Assembly (NCBI RefSeq): GCF_030546695.1
Contig: NZ_JAUOTP010000001.1
Span: 558,001 to 622,000, forward strand
Reading direction: 5' to 3'
Source of the DNA: Sphingomonas natans
GTDB taxonomy: Bacteria; Pseudomonadota; Alphaproteobacteria; Sphingomonadales; Sphingomonadaceae
DNA length: 64,000 bases
Below, in pieces: positions 47,369 to 56,032 of this stretch; position 1 is the first letter of the stretch, and each line of letters opens with the position of its first letter. The notes beneath the pieces are model-generated. The model was not told the origin of the DNA and made no database searches. It saw only the letters and a list, made by a program, of their open reading frames with translations. Position numbers and translations under genes: made by a program.

Positions 47369-48814
47369 TCAGCTGATGTCCATGCACAGATATTTGAGTT
47401 CGAGATAATCCTCGATCCCATGGCGCGATCCTTCGCGGCCGAGGCCCGACAGCTTGACGCCGCCGAACGGCGCCACCTCGGTCGAGATGAGGCCGGTGTT
47501 GATGCCGACGATGCCCGCCTCGATCGCCTCCGCCACGCGCCACACGCGGCCGAGATCGCGCGCATAGAAATAGGCGGCAAGCCCGAAATCGGTCGCGTTC
47601 GCCTGCGCGATCGCATCCGCCTCGTCCTCGAAGCGCACGATCGGCGCGACCGGGCCGAACGTCTCCTCCTCGAGGATGATCATCGCCGGCTTGACCCCCT
47701 CCAGCACGGTCGGCTCGAAATAGCGGCCGCCGAGCGCGTGGGGCTTGCCGCCGGCGACGATCGTGGCGCCCTTGCTCACCGCGTCGTCGACATGCTCCTG
47801 GGCCTTGGCGACGGCTGCCTCGTCGATCAGCGGACCGATCAGCGTGCCCTCGCGCATGCCCGGGCCGACGGTCAGCTTGTTCGCCGCCTCGGCGAGCTTG
47901 GCGACGAAGCGATCGTAGATCCCGGCCTGCACGTAGAAGCGATTGGCGCAGACGCAGGTCTGCCCGGCATTGCGATATTTGGACGCGATCGCGCCTGCGA
48001 CCGCCGCATCCACGTCCGCATCGTCGAACACCAGGAACGGGGCGTTTCCGCCCAGCTCCAGGCTCAGTTTCTTGATCGTCGGCGCGCATTGTTCGTAGAG
48101 CTTCGCGCCGATCTCGGTCGATCCGGTGAAGGTCAGCTTGCGCACCGTCTTGCTCGCGGTCAGCACCCCGCCGATCGCGGCGGCACTGCCGGTGACGACG
48201 TTGATCAGTCCCTTGGGCAGGCCCGCTTTCTCCGCCAGCACCGCCAGCGCGAGCGCGGTGAACGGCGTCTGGCTCGCGGGCTTCAGCACCGTCGCGCATC
48301 CGGCGGCAAGCGCCGGCGCCAGCTTGCGCGTGATCATCGCCGCCGGGAAATTCCACGGCGTGATCGCCGCGACCACGCCGATCGGCTGCTTGAGCACGAC
48401 GATGCGCTTGTCGGCCATGTGCGGGGGGACGACGTCGCCATAGACGCGCTTCGCCTCCTCGGCGAACCAGTCGATGAAGCTCGCGGCATAGGCGATCTCG
48501 CCCTTGGCCTCGGCCAGCGGCTTGCCCTGTTCGCGGGTCAGGATGCGGCCGAGCACGTCCTGATGCGCGATGATCAGGTCGAACCAGCGCCGCAGCACCG
48601 CCGCGCGCTCCTTGGCGGTCCCGGCGGCCCAGGCCGGCATGGCCCGCTCGGCGGCGGCGATCGCCTGTTCGGTCTCCCTCGCACCAAGCTTCGGCACGCG
48701 GCCGACGATCTCGCCCGTCGCGGGATCGTCGACGCTGATCCACTCGTCGGCGGCATCGATCCAGATGCCGTCGATCAGGCTGGCTTCGCGCAGCAATTGG
48801 GCTTCGGCGAGCAT
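47369..48814 (-). CDS. gabD: Succinate-semialdehyde dehydrogenase
   Basis: The 481-residue aldehyde dehydrogenase has NAD(P)-binding residues, PWNFP (153-157), the catalytic Glu253 (LELGGNAPF) and Cys287 (NAGQTCVCANR), and the C-terminal FGGVKLSGLGREG loop typical of the GabD group. It oxidises succinic semialdehyde to succinate, though other aldehydes are possible. The start MLAEAQLLREASLID at 48814 is chosen. It is coupled to gloB. The 286 bases upstream hold no clear gene. Confidence 0.9.
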   Translation of the reverse strand: MLAEAQLLREASLIDGIWIDAADEWISVDDPATGEIVGRVPKLGARETEQAIAAAERAMPAWAAGTAKERAAVLRRWFDLIIAHQDVLGRILTREQGKPLAEAKGEIAYAASFIDWFAEEAKRVYGDVVPPHMADKRIVVLKQPIGVVAAITPWNFPAAMITRKLAPALAAGCATVLKPASQTPFTALALAVLAEKAGLPKGLINVVTGSAAAIGGVLTASKTVRKLTFTGSTEIGAKLYEQCAPTIKKLSLELGGNAPFLVFDDADVDAAVAGAIASKYRNAGQTCVCANRFYVQAGIYDRFVAKLAEAANKLTVGPGMREGTLIGPLIDEAAVAKAQEHVDDAVSKGATIVAGGKPHALGGRYFEPTVLEGVKPAMIILEEETFGPVAPIVRFEDEADAIAQANATDFGLAAYFYARDLGRVWRVAEAIEAGIVGINTGLISTEVAPFGGVKLSGLGREGSRHGIEDYLELKYLCMDIS

Positions 48815-49106
48815 GACGTTCCTTCTCTGTCGTCCGCGATCGTCCACGCCGGGATGACCGTCCGTGTCGTTTTGATAGGGATCGCCACGCCGGTTCGCCA
48901 GACCGACGCCCGCATTTGCCGCCGGCCGACTTCGGCATCGGGGTGGCGATCACCACGGGACGGAATTGCGATCGACTGCGCTTCATTCCCCACGGAGCGA
49001 CAGCACGATCGTTCACCCGCTGATCATCACAAATCGTCACACCGGCATCCCGTCGCTTCAACCCGCGTCCGAAGGGGTCTAGCGGACGGGCCAGAGGAGA
49101 ATGTTG

Positions 49107-49298
49107 ATGACGAAGCTGATGATGACCCTCGCGCTCGCCACGCTTGCGCTGGGCGGCGTCTCCGGCGCGCAGGCCGCGCCGTGCAAGGATGCCAAGGGCA
49201 AGTTCGTCAAATGCCCGCCGGCCAAGCCCGTCCCGTGCAAGGATGCGCGCGGCAAGTTCGTCAAGTGCAGCGCGCCGGGCGCCAAGCCGATCCGGTAA
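49107..49298 (+). CDS. Small secreted protein with two CKDA(K/R)GKFVKC repeats
   Basis: The 63-residue product has a signal peptide (MTKLMMTLALATLALGGVSGAQAA) and a mature part of two near-identical ten-residue units, CKDAKGKFVKC and CKDARGKFVKC, separated by PPAKPVP. Each holds two Cys, suggesting paired disulfides or metal sites. The ATG at 49107 has AGAGGAG at good spacing; the ATG at 49101 is too close. A short, basic secreted peptide of unknown function. Confidence 0.75.
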   Translation: MTKLMMTLALATLALGGVSGAQAAPCKDAKGKFVKCPPAKPVPCKDARGKFVKCSAPGAKPIR

Positions 49299-49373
49299 GC
49301 CGTGCGGCGGGCGGCTGTCGCGGCCGCCCGCAACGCTTCCACCCCGGACGATCTGGCTCTAGGGCGCGTCGCC

Positions 49374-50060
49374 ATGACGACCGGCGATCCCACGACCATC
49401 CGCCGCCTTTACGGGCGGCGCCAGGGCCACAAGTTGCGCGAGGGCCAGGCGGGCCTCGTCGAGGAGCTGCTGCCGACACTCTCGGTGCCGGCCGACGGCC
49501 CGCTCGATGCCACGCGGCTCTTCGGCGACGATCGTCCGCTCCAGCTGGAGATCGGTTTCGGCGCGGGCGAGCATCTCGCCGGCCAGGCGGCGATGCGGCC
49601 GGATCATGGCCTGATCGGGTGCGAGCCCTTCCTCAACGGCGTCGTCGGCGCGCTCGGCCATATCGATCGTCTCGGCCTCACCAACATCCGCCTGCACATG
49701 GGCGACGCGCTGGAGGTGATTGAGCGCCTGCCCGACGCAAGTCTAGACCGCGCCTATCTGCTCCACCCCGATCCCTGGCCAAAGGCGCGCCATGCCAAGC
49801 GCCGCTTCATGAATGCGGGGCCGATCGCTCTGCTCGCGACCAAGCTGAAGCCCGGCGCCGAATTCCGCTTCGGCACCGATCATCCGATCTATTGCCGCTG
49901 GGCGATGATGATCATGCGGGCGCGGCCCGAATTCGACTGGCTGGTCGAAGGGCCGCAGGATTTCCTCGTCCGCCCGGACGATTGGCCCGAGACGCGCTAC
50001 GAGGCGAAGGCGCGTCGGCAGGGCCACGAAGTCTGGTACTTCCGCTACCGGAAGCGCTAG
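49374..50060 (+). CDS. trmB: tRNA (guanine-N7)-methyltransferase
   Basis: The 228-residue TrmB has SAM motif LEIGFGAGEH (58-67), GCEPF, and the HPDPWPKARHAKRR motif (131-144) that defines the family; the C-terminus GHEVWYFRYRKR is typical. It makes m7G46 in tRNA. The start MTTGDPTTIRRLYGRRQGH is chosen over a longer frame that runs through the GC-rich gap. Confidence 0.94.
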   Translation: MTTGDPTTIRRLYGRRQGHKLREGQAGLVEELLPTLSVPADGPLDATRLFGDDRPLQLEIGFGAGEHLAGQAAMRPDHGLIGCEPFLNGVVGALGHIDRLGLTNIRLHMGDALEVIERLPDASLDRAYLLHPDPWPKARHAKRRFMNAGPIALLATKLKPGAEFRFGTDHPIYCRWAMMIMRARPEFDWLVEGPQDFLVRPDDWPETRYEAKARRQGHEVWYFRYRKR

Positions 50061-50093
50061 GTTTCGCTTGCCCTGCACGAACGGCGGGAGGGA

Positions 50094-50363
50094 TCAGTCC
50101 TTGCGCTCGCTCATCTCGCGCGAGGCCAGTTCGGTCTGGCACGACGGATCGGCGGCGACCTGCGGGGTCAGCGGTATCTTGCCCGTCTGGTGATGGTTGC
50201 TCGCGGTGCGGCACGCATCCTGCGCGATCGGGCGATACGCCTTGATCGGGGTCTTGCCCGACGTGCCGGCATGCTCGACATGAGTCTGCGCCACGGTCTG
50301 CGCGAGCACAGGCGCCGCCGGCATGAGGGTGAGCGCTGCGAGGGTGACAAACATACGACGCAC
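50094..50363 (-). CDS. Exported hypothetical protein, 89 aa
   Basis: I do not recognise this family. A signal peptide (VRRMFVTLAALTLMPAAPVLAQ) leads to a short mature region with two Cys (DACRTASNHHQTG; DPSCQTELASRE), likely one disulfide. A GTG at 50363 has AGGAGA at about 7 bases; a longer ATG frame at 50402 lacks this. It converges on trmB and is divergent from the response regulator. Confidence 0.65.
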   Translation of the reverse strand: MRRMFVTLAALTLMPAAPVLAQTVAQTHVEHAGTSGKTPIKAYRPIAQDACRTASNHHQTGKIPLTPQVAADPSCQTELASREMSERKD

Positions 50364-50607
50364 GGTGCATTCTCCTGATCGAACGGTCGTCGCGACCGCC
50401 ATGATTCAGAAATAAAATCGCGTCGTTTCCCTCTCCCGGCTGGCGCGTAAGGAAGCATGTCCGGCACGCTGCCCAGCCGTTTCAAGGCCGTGACAAATCA
50501 TTGCTGGCTACCGGTTTCCGCCCAAACGGCGTTACAGCTGTTGATCGATGTCAGAGCCCTTCCTAGGTCCGGCCCGGACATTGACCGGACATATTGAGAG
50601 CCAATTT

Positions 50608-51315
50608 ATGACCCCCTCCATCGTAATCGTCGAGGATGATCCGGCTCTCCGGACGCTCACCGCCCGCGCGCTCCAGGAAAACGGCTATTTCGTGCGCACC
50701 GCCTCCACCGCGCCCGAAATGTGGATCGCGTTCGAGGGCGGGCCGGTCGATCTCGTCCTGCTCGATATCATGCTCCCCGGCACCAGCGGCATCGAGCTGT
50801 GCCGCCAGATTCGCAAGACCAGCGAAGTTCCGATCATCTTCATCAGCGCCAAGGGCAGCGAGCCCGATCGCGTCATCGGGCTGGAGATTGGCGCAGACGA
50901 TTATCTCGCCAAGCCCTTCTCCACGCGCGAACTGATCGCCCGCGTCCGCGCCGTCCTGCGCCGCGGCGGTCTCGAGCGCAGCCAGGTCGGCACGCGCGAG
51001 AGCGAGGCGCATTTCGAAGGTCACGTCCTCAATTTCCCGCGCCGCGAACTGCGCAGCGCGACCGGCGCGGTTATCGATCTCACCGGCGCCGAATTCGATC
51101 TGCTCGCGACCTTCGTCGGCCAGCCGCAGCGGGTGATCTCGCGCGAGCGCCTGATCGAACTGTCGCGGACGCGGCTCGGCGACGCCTCCGATCGCAGCAT
51201 CGACGTGCTCGTCAGCCGCCTCCGCCGCAAGCTCGCCGGCGAAGGCAAGCCCGCGCCGATCACGACCGTGCGCGGCGTCGGCTACATGCTCAATTCGGAA
51301 GTCGCCCGCGCGTGA
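50608..51315 (+). CDS. OmpR-family response regulator
   Basis: The 235-residue regulator has a receiver domain with the phosphorylated Asp53 (LVLLDIMLPGTSG) and the late Lys (ISAKGSE), and a C-terminal winged helix (about 135-232). The ATG at 50608 (MTPSIVIVEDD) is chosen; GAGAG lies upstream. A kinase follows 13 bases downstream and is its likely partner. Targets are unknown, but a carbonic anhydrase/SulP pair follows. Confidence 0.92.
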   Translation: MTPSIVIVEDDPALRTLTARALQENGYFVRTASTAPEMWIAFEGGPVDLVLLDIMLPGTSGIELCRQIRKTSEVPIIFISAKGSEPDRVIGLEIGADDYLAKPFSTRELIARVRAVLRRGGLERSQVGTRESEAHFEGHVLNFPRRELRSATGAVIDLTGAEFDLLATFVGQPQRVISRERLIELSRTRLGDASDRSIDVLVSRLRRKLAGEGKPAPITTVRGVGYMLNSEVARA

Positions 51316-51328
51316 ACCGGCGCGCGCC

Positions 51329-52642
51329 GTGATACGCCGTGTCGGGGGACCGCTCGGGCTGCTTGGTCGCATCTTCGCGATCCTGCTGCTGACCGTCGTC
51401 ATCGAATTCGGCGCGAGCACCTATCTCTACGAGCGATCGAGCCACTTCTCGGTGCGCGAGGACGAGGCGCGGCGCCTCGCCGAACATCTCGTCATCGCGC
51501 GCAAGATCCTGAACGAGGCGCCGCGCCGCGAGCGGCCCTCGGTCGCCGAACAGCTCACAACCGATCGCTATCTCGTGCGCTGGAGCCCCAACGCGCCGCC
51601 CCCGCCCCATTTCGCGCCCGCGCTCGATCAGACGCGCAACCAGATCGTCGCTTGGGAGCCCGCGCTCGCCGACAGCGTGATCCGCATCCGCCTCTCTTCG
51701 CCCGGCCGCAACGCCGCCGTGCTGGGCGAATTGCAGCTCGCCGATGGCAGCTGGCTGCTGTTCAGCACGCATGAGCTCGTCCAGTCGCTCGATCTCGCGC
51801 TCGGCCGGATTCTGCTCGCTTTGGTGCCCGCTCTCGCACTCACGCTCCTCGGCGGCCTGCTGATCCGCCGCGCGCTCGTGCCGATCCGCATCCTCGCCCG
51901 TGCGACCGAGAAGGTCGGCTCGGCCGACGGCATCCATCTGGAGGAGGAAGGCACCGGCGAAGTCCGCCAGCTCATTCGTGGCTTCAACGTCATGCAGGAG
52001 CGGATCCATCGCCTGATCGAGGATCGCACGCAGGCGCTCGCCGCGGTCGGCCACGATCTGCGCACGCCGATCGCCCGCGTCCAGCTGCGCGCCGAGGCGA
52101 TCGACGACGACGGGCTGCGCGAGGCGATCGGCCGCGACATCGGCGAGATGGAGGCCATGGTCGCCTCATTGCTCGCCTTCCTGGGTGGTGAAGGCGATCC
52201 CGAGCCGCCGACGCGCACCGATCTCGCGGTGATGGCGGTCACGACGATCGAGGAGGCGCAGGATCGCGGCGAGCAGGCGCATTATGTCGGCCCCGATCAT
52301 CTCGAGACGATTCTCCGCCGCGTGGGCTTCCGCCGCGCGCTCGTGAACCTCGTCGAGAACGCGCTCCATTACGGCCAGTCGGTGACGCTGACGCTGGAGG
52401 AGACTGCGGATGCGATCCGCATCCTGATCGAGGATGACGGCCCCGGCATCCCCGAAGATCAGCTGGAAGCGGTCATGAAGCCCTTCTCCCGCCTCGATAC
52501 GGCGCGCGCGCGCAACACCAAGGGGCTGGGGCTCGGGCTCGCTATCGTCCACCGCGCCGTCGAGCAGGAAGGCGGCCAGATCGCCCTTTCGAACCGCGCG
52601 CAAGGCGGACTGCGCGCCGAGATCGTCCTCGCGCGCACCTGA
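51329..52642 (+). CDS. Sensor histidine kinase
   Basis: The 437-residue kinase has two membrane helices (about 12-31 and 160-180) around a periplasmic loop, a HAMP-like region (RALVPIRILARATEKV), the HisKA domain with His242 (GHDLRTPIARVQL), and a catalytic domain with NLVENALHYG, DDGPGIP and GLGLGLAIV. It would phosphorylate the preceding regulator. It begins with GTG 13 bases after that gene. The signal sensed is unknown. Confidence 0.93.
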   Translation: MIRRVGGPLGLLGRIFAILLLTVVIEFGASTYLYERSSHFSVREDEARRLAEHLVIARKILNEAPRRERPSVAEQLTTDRYLVRWSPNAPPPPHFAPALDQTRNQIVAWEPALADSVIRIRLSSPGRNAAVLGELQLADGSWLLFSTHELVQSLDLALGRILLALVPALALTLLGGLLIRRALVPIRILARATEKVGSADGIHLEEEGTGEVRQLIRGFNVMQERIHRLIEDRTQALAAVGHDLRTPIARVQLRAEAIDDDGLREAIGRDIGEMEAMVASLLAFLGGEGDPEPPTRTDLAVMAVTTIEEAQDRGEQAHYVGPDHLETILRRVGFRRALVNLVENALHYGQSVTLTLEETADAIRILIEDDGPGIPEDQLEAVMKPFSRLDTARARNTKGLGLGLAIVHRAVEQEGGQIALSNRAQGGLRAEIVLART

Positions 52643-52762
52643 CACGCCCGACGCCGGCTTAGCCGCGCAACACTTCCTTACACAGACGCTGCATCGCAGC
52701 AAAAGCCGCGGGCTATTTAGGCTTTGCCCCTCCTTCGCGCGAGGGGCGACGAGGAGCCAGTA

Positions 52763-53458
52763 ATGAACGAGTTTATCGGCCGGGTCTTTTCCTTCGAGAA
52801 GCAGGTCTTCCCCACGCAGAGCGTCCTCTACGGAAAGCTCGCGAGCGAAGGGCAGAGCCCGAAGGCGCTGATCATCTCCTGCGCGGACAGCCGCGTCGTT
52901 CCCGAACAGATCATGCAGGCCGCGCCCGGCGATCTGTTCGTCTGCCGCAACGCCGGCAACATCGTCCCGCCGCACGCCACCCAGAATGGCGGCGTCACCT
53001 CCACCGTCGAATATGCGGTGATGGCGCTCGGCGTGCGCGACATCATCATCTGCGGCCATTCCGATTGCGGCGCGATGAAGGCCGTCGCCGATCCGACAGG
53101 CCTTGAAGAGATGCCCAACGTCGCCGCCTGGCTGCGCCATGCGCAGGTCGCCGCCAAGGTCGTCAACGATGGCTATCCCGAGCTCTCCGGCCATGATCGC
53201 GTCCGCGCTATCAGCCTCGAAAATGTCGTCGCCCAGCTAGCGCATATCCGCACGCACCCGTCGGTCGCCTCGGGCATCGCGCGCGGCGAGATTTCGCTGC
53301 ACGGCTGGTTCTTCGATATCGGCGAGGGCCAGATCCTCGCGCTCGATGGCGAGACCAACCGCTTTGTCACGCTGCGCGAGGGCGATACCCTCCCCGTCGC
53401 GCTCAAGGCCGAGCCCCGCCGCGCCGCCTATTTCGATTATGCGCAGGCCGCCGAATGA
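52763..53458 (+). CDS. Beta-class carbonic anhydrase
   Basis: The 231-residue enzyme has the zinc site Cys40, Asp42, Arg44 (SCADSR), His99 and Cys102 (GHSDCGAM), as in beta-carbonic anhydrases, which interconvert CO2 and bicarbonate. The start MNEFIGRVFSFEK at 52763 is chosen. Its stop overlaps the SulP transporter start (ATGA), so the pair is translated together; a bicarbonate supply role is the natural reading. Confidence 0.95.
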   Translation: MNEFIGRVFSFEKQVFPTQSVLYGKLASEGQSPKALIISCADSRVVPEQIMQAAPGDLFVCRNAGNIVPPHATQNGGVTSTVEYAVMALGVRDIIICGHSDCGAMKAVADPTGLEEMPNVAAWLRHAQVAAKVVNDGYPELSGHDRVRAISLENVVAQLAHIRTHPSVASGIARGEISLHGWFFDIGEGQILALDGETNRFVTLREGDTLPVALKAEPRRAAYFDYAQAAE

Positions 53459-54966
53459 ACCTTCCCGCCATGTTCTCGGGCAAGACGTTCGTGCGGGATT
53501 TCACCGCATCGATCGTCGTCTTCCTCGTCGCGATGCCCCTGTGCATGGGCATCGCGGTCGCCTCGGGCGCGCCGCCTGAAAAGGGCCTGATCACCGGCAT
53601 CATCGGCGGCCTCGTCGTCGGTTTCCTGGCAGGCTCGCCGCTGCAGGTCAGCGGCCCCGCCGCCGGCCTCGCCGTCATCGTGTTCGAGCTCGTCCGCGAA
53701 CATGGCATCGCCGCGCTCGCGCCCATCCTCGTGCTCGCCGGCATCCTCCAGTTCATCGCCGGCTCGCTGAAGCTCGGCGGCTGGTTTCGCGCGATCTCGC
53801 CCGCCGTCGTCCACGGCATGCTCGCCGGCATCGGCGCGCTGATCGTGATCGGCCAGTTCCACGTCTTGTTCGATGCCAAGCCACTCAGCCACGGCCTCGA
53901 CAATCTCGCTGCGATGCCCGGCCGCCTGTTCGGCCTGTCCTTCACCGACGCGACCGTGACCGAACTCGCCTTCGCCATCGGCCTCCTGACGATCGGCGCG
54001 ATGCTGCTGTGGGAGAAATTCCGCCCCGCCTCGATGAAGCTCGTCCCCGGCGCGCTCGTCGGCGTGCTCGTCGCGACGCTCGCGGCCTATTTCGGCGGGC
54101 TCGATGTCGCGCGCGTGAGCGTGCCGGCGTCGATCTTCGCGGCGGTGCAGCCCCCGGGCGAAGGCTTCCTCGCGCAGATCTTCCAGCCGTCGCTGCTCGC
54201 GACCGGCTTCGCGATCGCCTTCATCGCCAGCGCCGAGACCTTGCTTTCGGCCGCCGCGGTCGATCGGATGCACGATGGCCCGCGCACGGATTACAACAAG
54301 GAGCTGCGCGCGCAGGGCGTCGGCAATCTGCTGTGCGGTCTCGCGGGCGCGCTGCCGATGACCGGCGTCATCGTCCGCTCCTCAGCCAATGTGCAGGCCG
54401 GCGCGCAGACGCGCCTCTCCGCGATCCTGCACGGTGCGTGGATCCTGGGTTTCGTAGCGTTGCTTCCATGGCTGTTGCGGGAGATCCCGATGGCCGCGCT
54501 CGGTGGCATTCTCGTCGTCACCGGCTGGCGGCTCGTCAGCCTCAGCCACGTCCGCCACCTGTTCCACAATTACGGCGCACTGCCGGCGGCGATCTGGGTT
54601 GCGACCTTCGCGACCGTGGTCGCCACCGATCTGCTGACCGGCGTGCTCGTCGGCATCGGCCTCTCGGCGGTCGAGATCCTGCCGCAGATCACCAAGCTGC
54701 GCCTGAAGGTGGATGTGACCGAGGAGAGCGACGCGCGCGAAATCGCGCTCGCGGGTGCGGCCACGTTCCTCAGCCTGCCCAAGCTGTCGAAGGTCCTCGA
54801 CGAGACCCCCACCGATCGCCCGCTGCGGCTCAACCTACGCCAGATGTCGGCGATCGATCACACCTGCAGCGAGCTGCTCGCCGATTGGCTGCAGCGTCGC
54901 CGGGGTGCCGGCTTCCCGGTCGAGCTGACCGGCATGCCGCTCAAGCTCCGTCGGCTCGTGGCCTGA
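53455..54966 (+). CDS. SulP-family anion transporter with STAS domain
   Basis: The 503-residue protein has about twelve hydrophobic segments and the SulP signature region (IVVFLVAMPLCMGIAVASGA; GITGSPLQVSGPAAGLAVIV), then a C-terminal STAS domain (about 410-500; LRLNLRQMSAIDHTCSELLAD). Such transporters carry bicarbonate (BicA type) or sulfate. Coupling to a beta-carbonic anhydrase favours bicarbonate, but sulfate is possible and would link with the sulfotransferase group far upstream. The ATG overlaps the CA stop. Confidence 0.92.
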   Translation: MNLPAMFSGKTFVRDFTASIVVFLVAMPLCMGIAVASGAPPEKGLITGIIGGLVVGFLAGSPLQVSGPAAGLAVIVFELVREHGIAALAPILVLAGILQFIAGSLKLGGWFRAISPAVVHGMLAGIGALIVIGQFHVLFDAKPLSHGLDNLAAMPGRLFGLSFTDATVTELAFAIGLLTIGAMLLWEKFRPASMKLVPGALVGVLVATLAAYFGGLDVARVSVPASIFAAVQPPGEGFLAQIFQPSLLATGFAIAFIASAETLLSAAAVDRMHDGPRTDYNKELRAQGVGNLLCGLAGALPMTGVIVRSSANVQAGAQTRLSAILHGAWILGFVALLPWLLREIPMAALGGILVVTGWRLVSLSHVRHLFHNYGALPAAIWVATFATVVATDLLTGVLVGIGLSAVEILPQITKLRLKVDVTEESDAREIALAGAATFLSLPKLSKVLDETPTDRPLRLNLRQMSAIDHTCSELLADWLQRRRGAGFPVELTGMPLKLRRLVA

Positions 54967-55141
54967 AACGCTCACCTCCCCGCCTTCCCGCGTCGAGACA
55001 CACTTTGTCACGATTGGGAAGCGGAGCGTTCGCAATAGGCACGTAGCACGGCGCCACCTGGAGGGACGCGCGCACCGTCGAGATGCGGGCGCCCTCCGGG
55101 TGCAGGCGGAACATTCGACCGACAAAAAAGGGGAATGTTTC

Positions 55142-55978
55142 ATGAAAATCCGCATCGCCGCGATCGCTGCGCTGGTCCTCGCCGGGCCGGCTCTCGCGCA
55201 GGAAGCGCCCAAGCCCATCACCATTTCCGGCAGCGTCGGGCTCGTGTCCGATTATCGCTTCCGGGGCGTATCGCAGAGCGATCGCAACCTCGCCGTGCAG
55301 GGCGGCCTCACGATCGCGCACGAAAGCGGGCTCTACGTCAGCACCTGGGGATCGAATCTCGCCGGCTGGGGCACGTTCGGCGGCGCCAATATGGAGCTCG
55401 ATCTCGTCGCGGGCTTCAAGACGACGTTCGACAGCGTCTCGGTCGATGCCGGCGTCACCTGGTTCATGTACCCCGCAGGCTTCGACAATACCGATTTCTT
55501 CGAGCCCTATATCAAGCTCTCGACGACGCTCGGCCCCGTCACCCTGCTCGGCGGCGTCGCTTATGCGCCCAAACAGGAAGCGCTCGGCAACTGGTATCTG
55601 AACGGCACATCGGCCGCGAACGGCGTCTATGACGTCCCCGGCGACAAGAACGACAATTTCTACGTCTGGGGCGATGCCGCCGCCGCGATCCCCGACACGG
55701 GCATCACCGTGAAGGGCCATTTCGGCTATTCGAACGGAAACAAGGGCCTCGGCCCGTTCGCGACTTCGGTCGCGCCGACCGGCGAATATGTCGATTGGCT
55801 GGCGGGCGTGGATTACACGATCGGCGGCACGCCGCTGACCGTCGGCGTTGCCTATATCGATACCAACATCTCGAAGAGGGACGCAGCCTATCTCGCGCCC
55901 AGCTTCACGCGCGGCCAGGACGGCACCGGCCAGATCGCCGGCGCGACCGTCATCGCGACGCTGACCGCGGCCTTCTGA
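55142..55978 (+). CDS. TorF-family putative porin
   Basis: The 278-residue product is a TorF-like outer-membrane porin: a signal peptide (MKIRIAAIAALVLAGPALAQ), a first barrel strand SVGLVSDYRFRGVSQSD that marks the family, then repeated amphipathic strands, ending in a C-terminal aromatic AF. It likely passes small solutes. GGGGAATG precedes the ATG at 55142; the longer frame adds a charged, non-signal start. The gap upstream has only a weak hairpin. Confidence 0.88.
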   Translation: MKIRIAAIAALVLAGPALAQEAPKPITISGSVGLVSDYRFRGVSQSDRNLAVQGGLTIAHESGLYVSTWGSNLAGWGTFGGANMELDLVAGFKTTFDSVSVDAGVTWFMYPAGFDNTDFFEPYIKLSTTLGPVTLLGGVAYAPKQEALGNWYLNGTSAANGVYDVPGDKNDNFYVWGDAAAAIPDTGITVKGHFGYSNGNKGLGPFATSVAPTGEYVDWLAGVDYTIGGTPLTVGVAYIDTNISKRDAAYLAPSFTRGQDGTGQIAGATVIATLTAAF

Positions 55979-55986
55979 TCGAACAG

Positions 55987-56008
55987 GGAGCGGGCTTCGG
56001 TCCGCTCC
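55987..56008 (+). terminator. Stem-loop after the porin gene
   Basis: GGAGCGG (55987-55993) pairs with CCGCTCC (56002-56008) around an 8-base loop, 9 bases past the stop. It lacks a clear T-run and may also serve the convergent kinase gene. Confidence 0.4.
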
Positions 56009-56032
56009 TCAAACATCACCAAACCTGGGAGC

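Noticed and set aside
53455-54966. Reading the SulP transporter as a sulfate supplier for the sulfotransferase group.
   Set aside because: It is over 30 kb away and coupled to a carbonic anhydrase, so bicarbonate is the simpler reading; kept only as an alternative in the entry.
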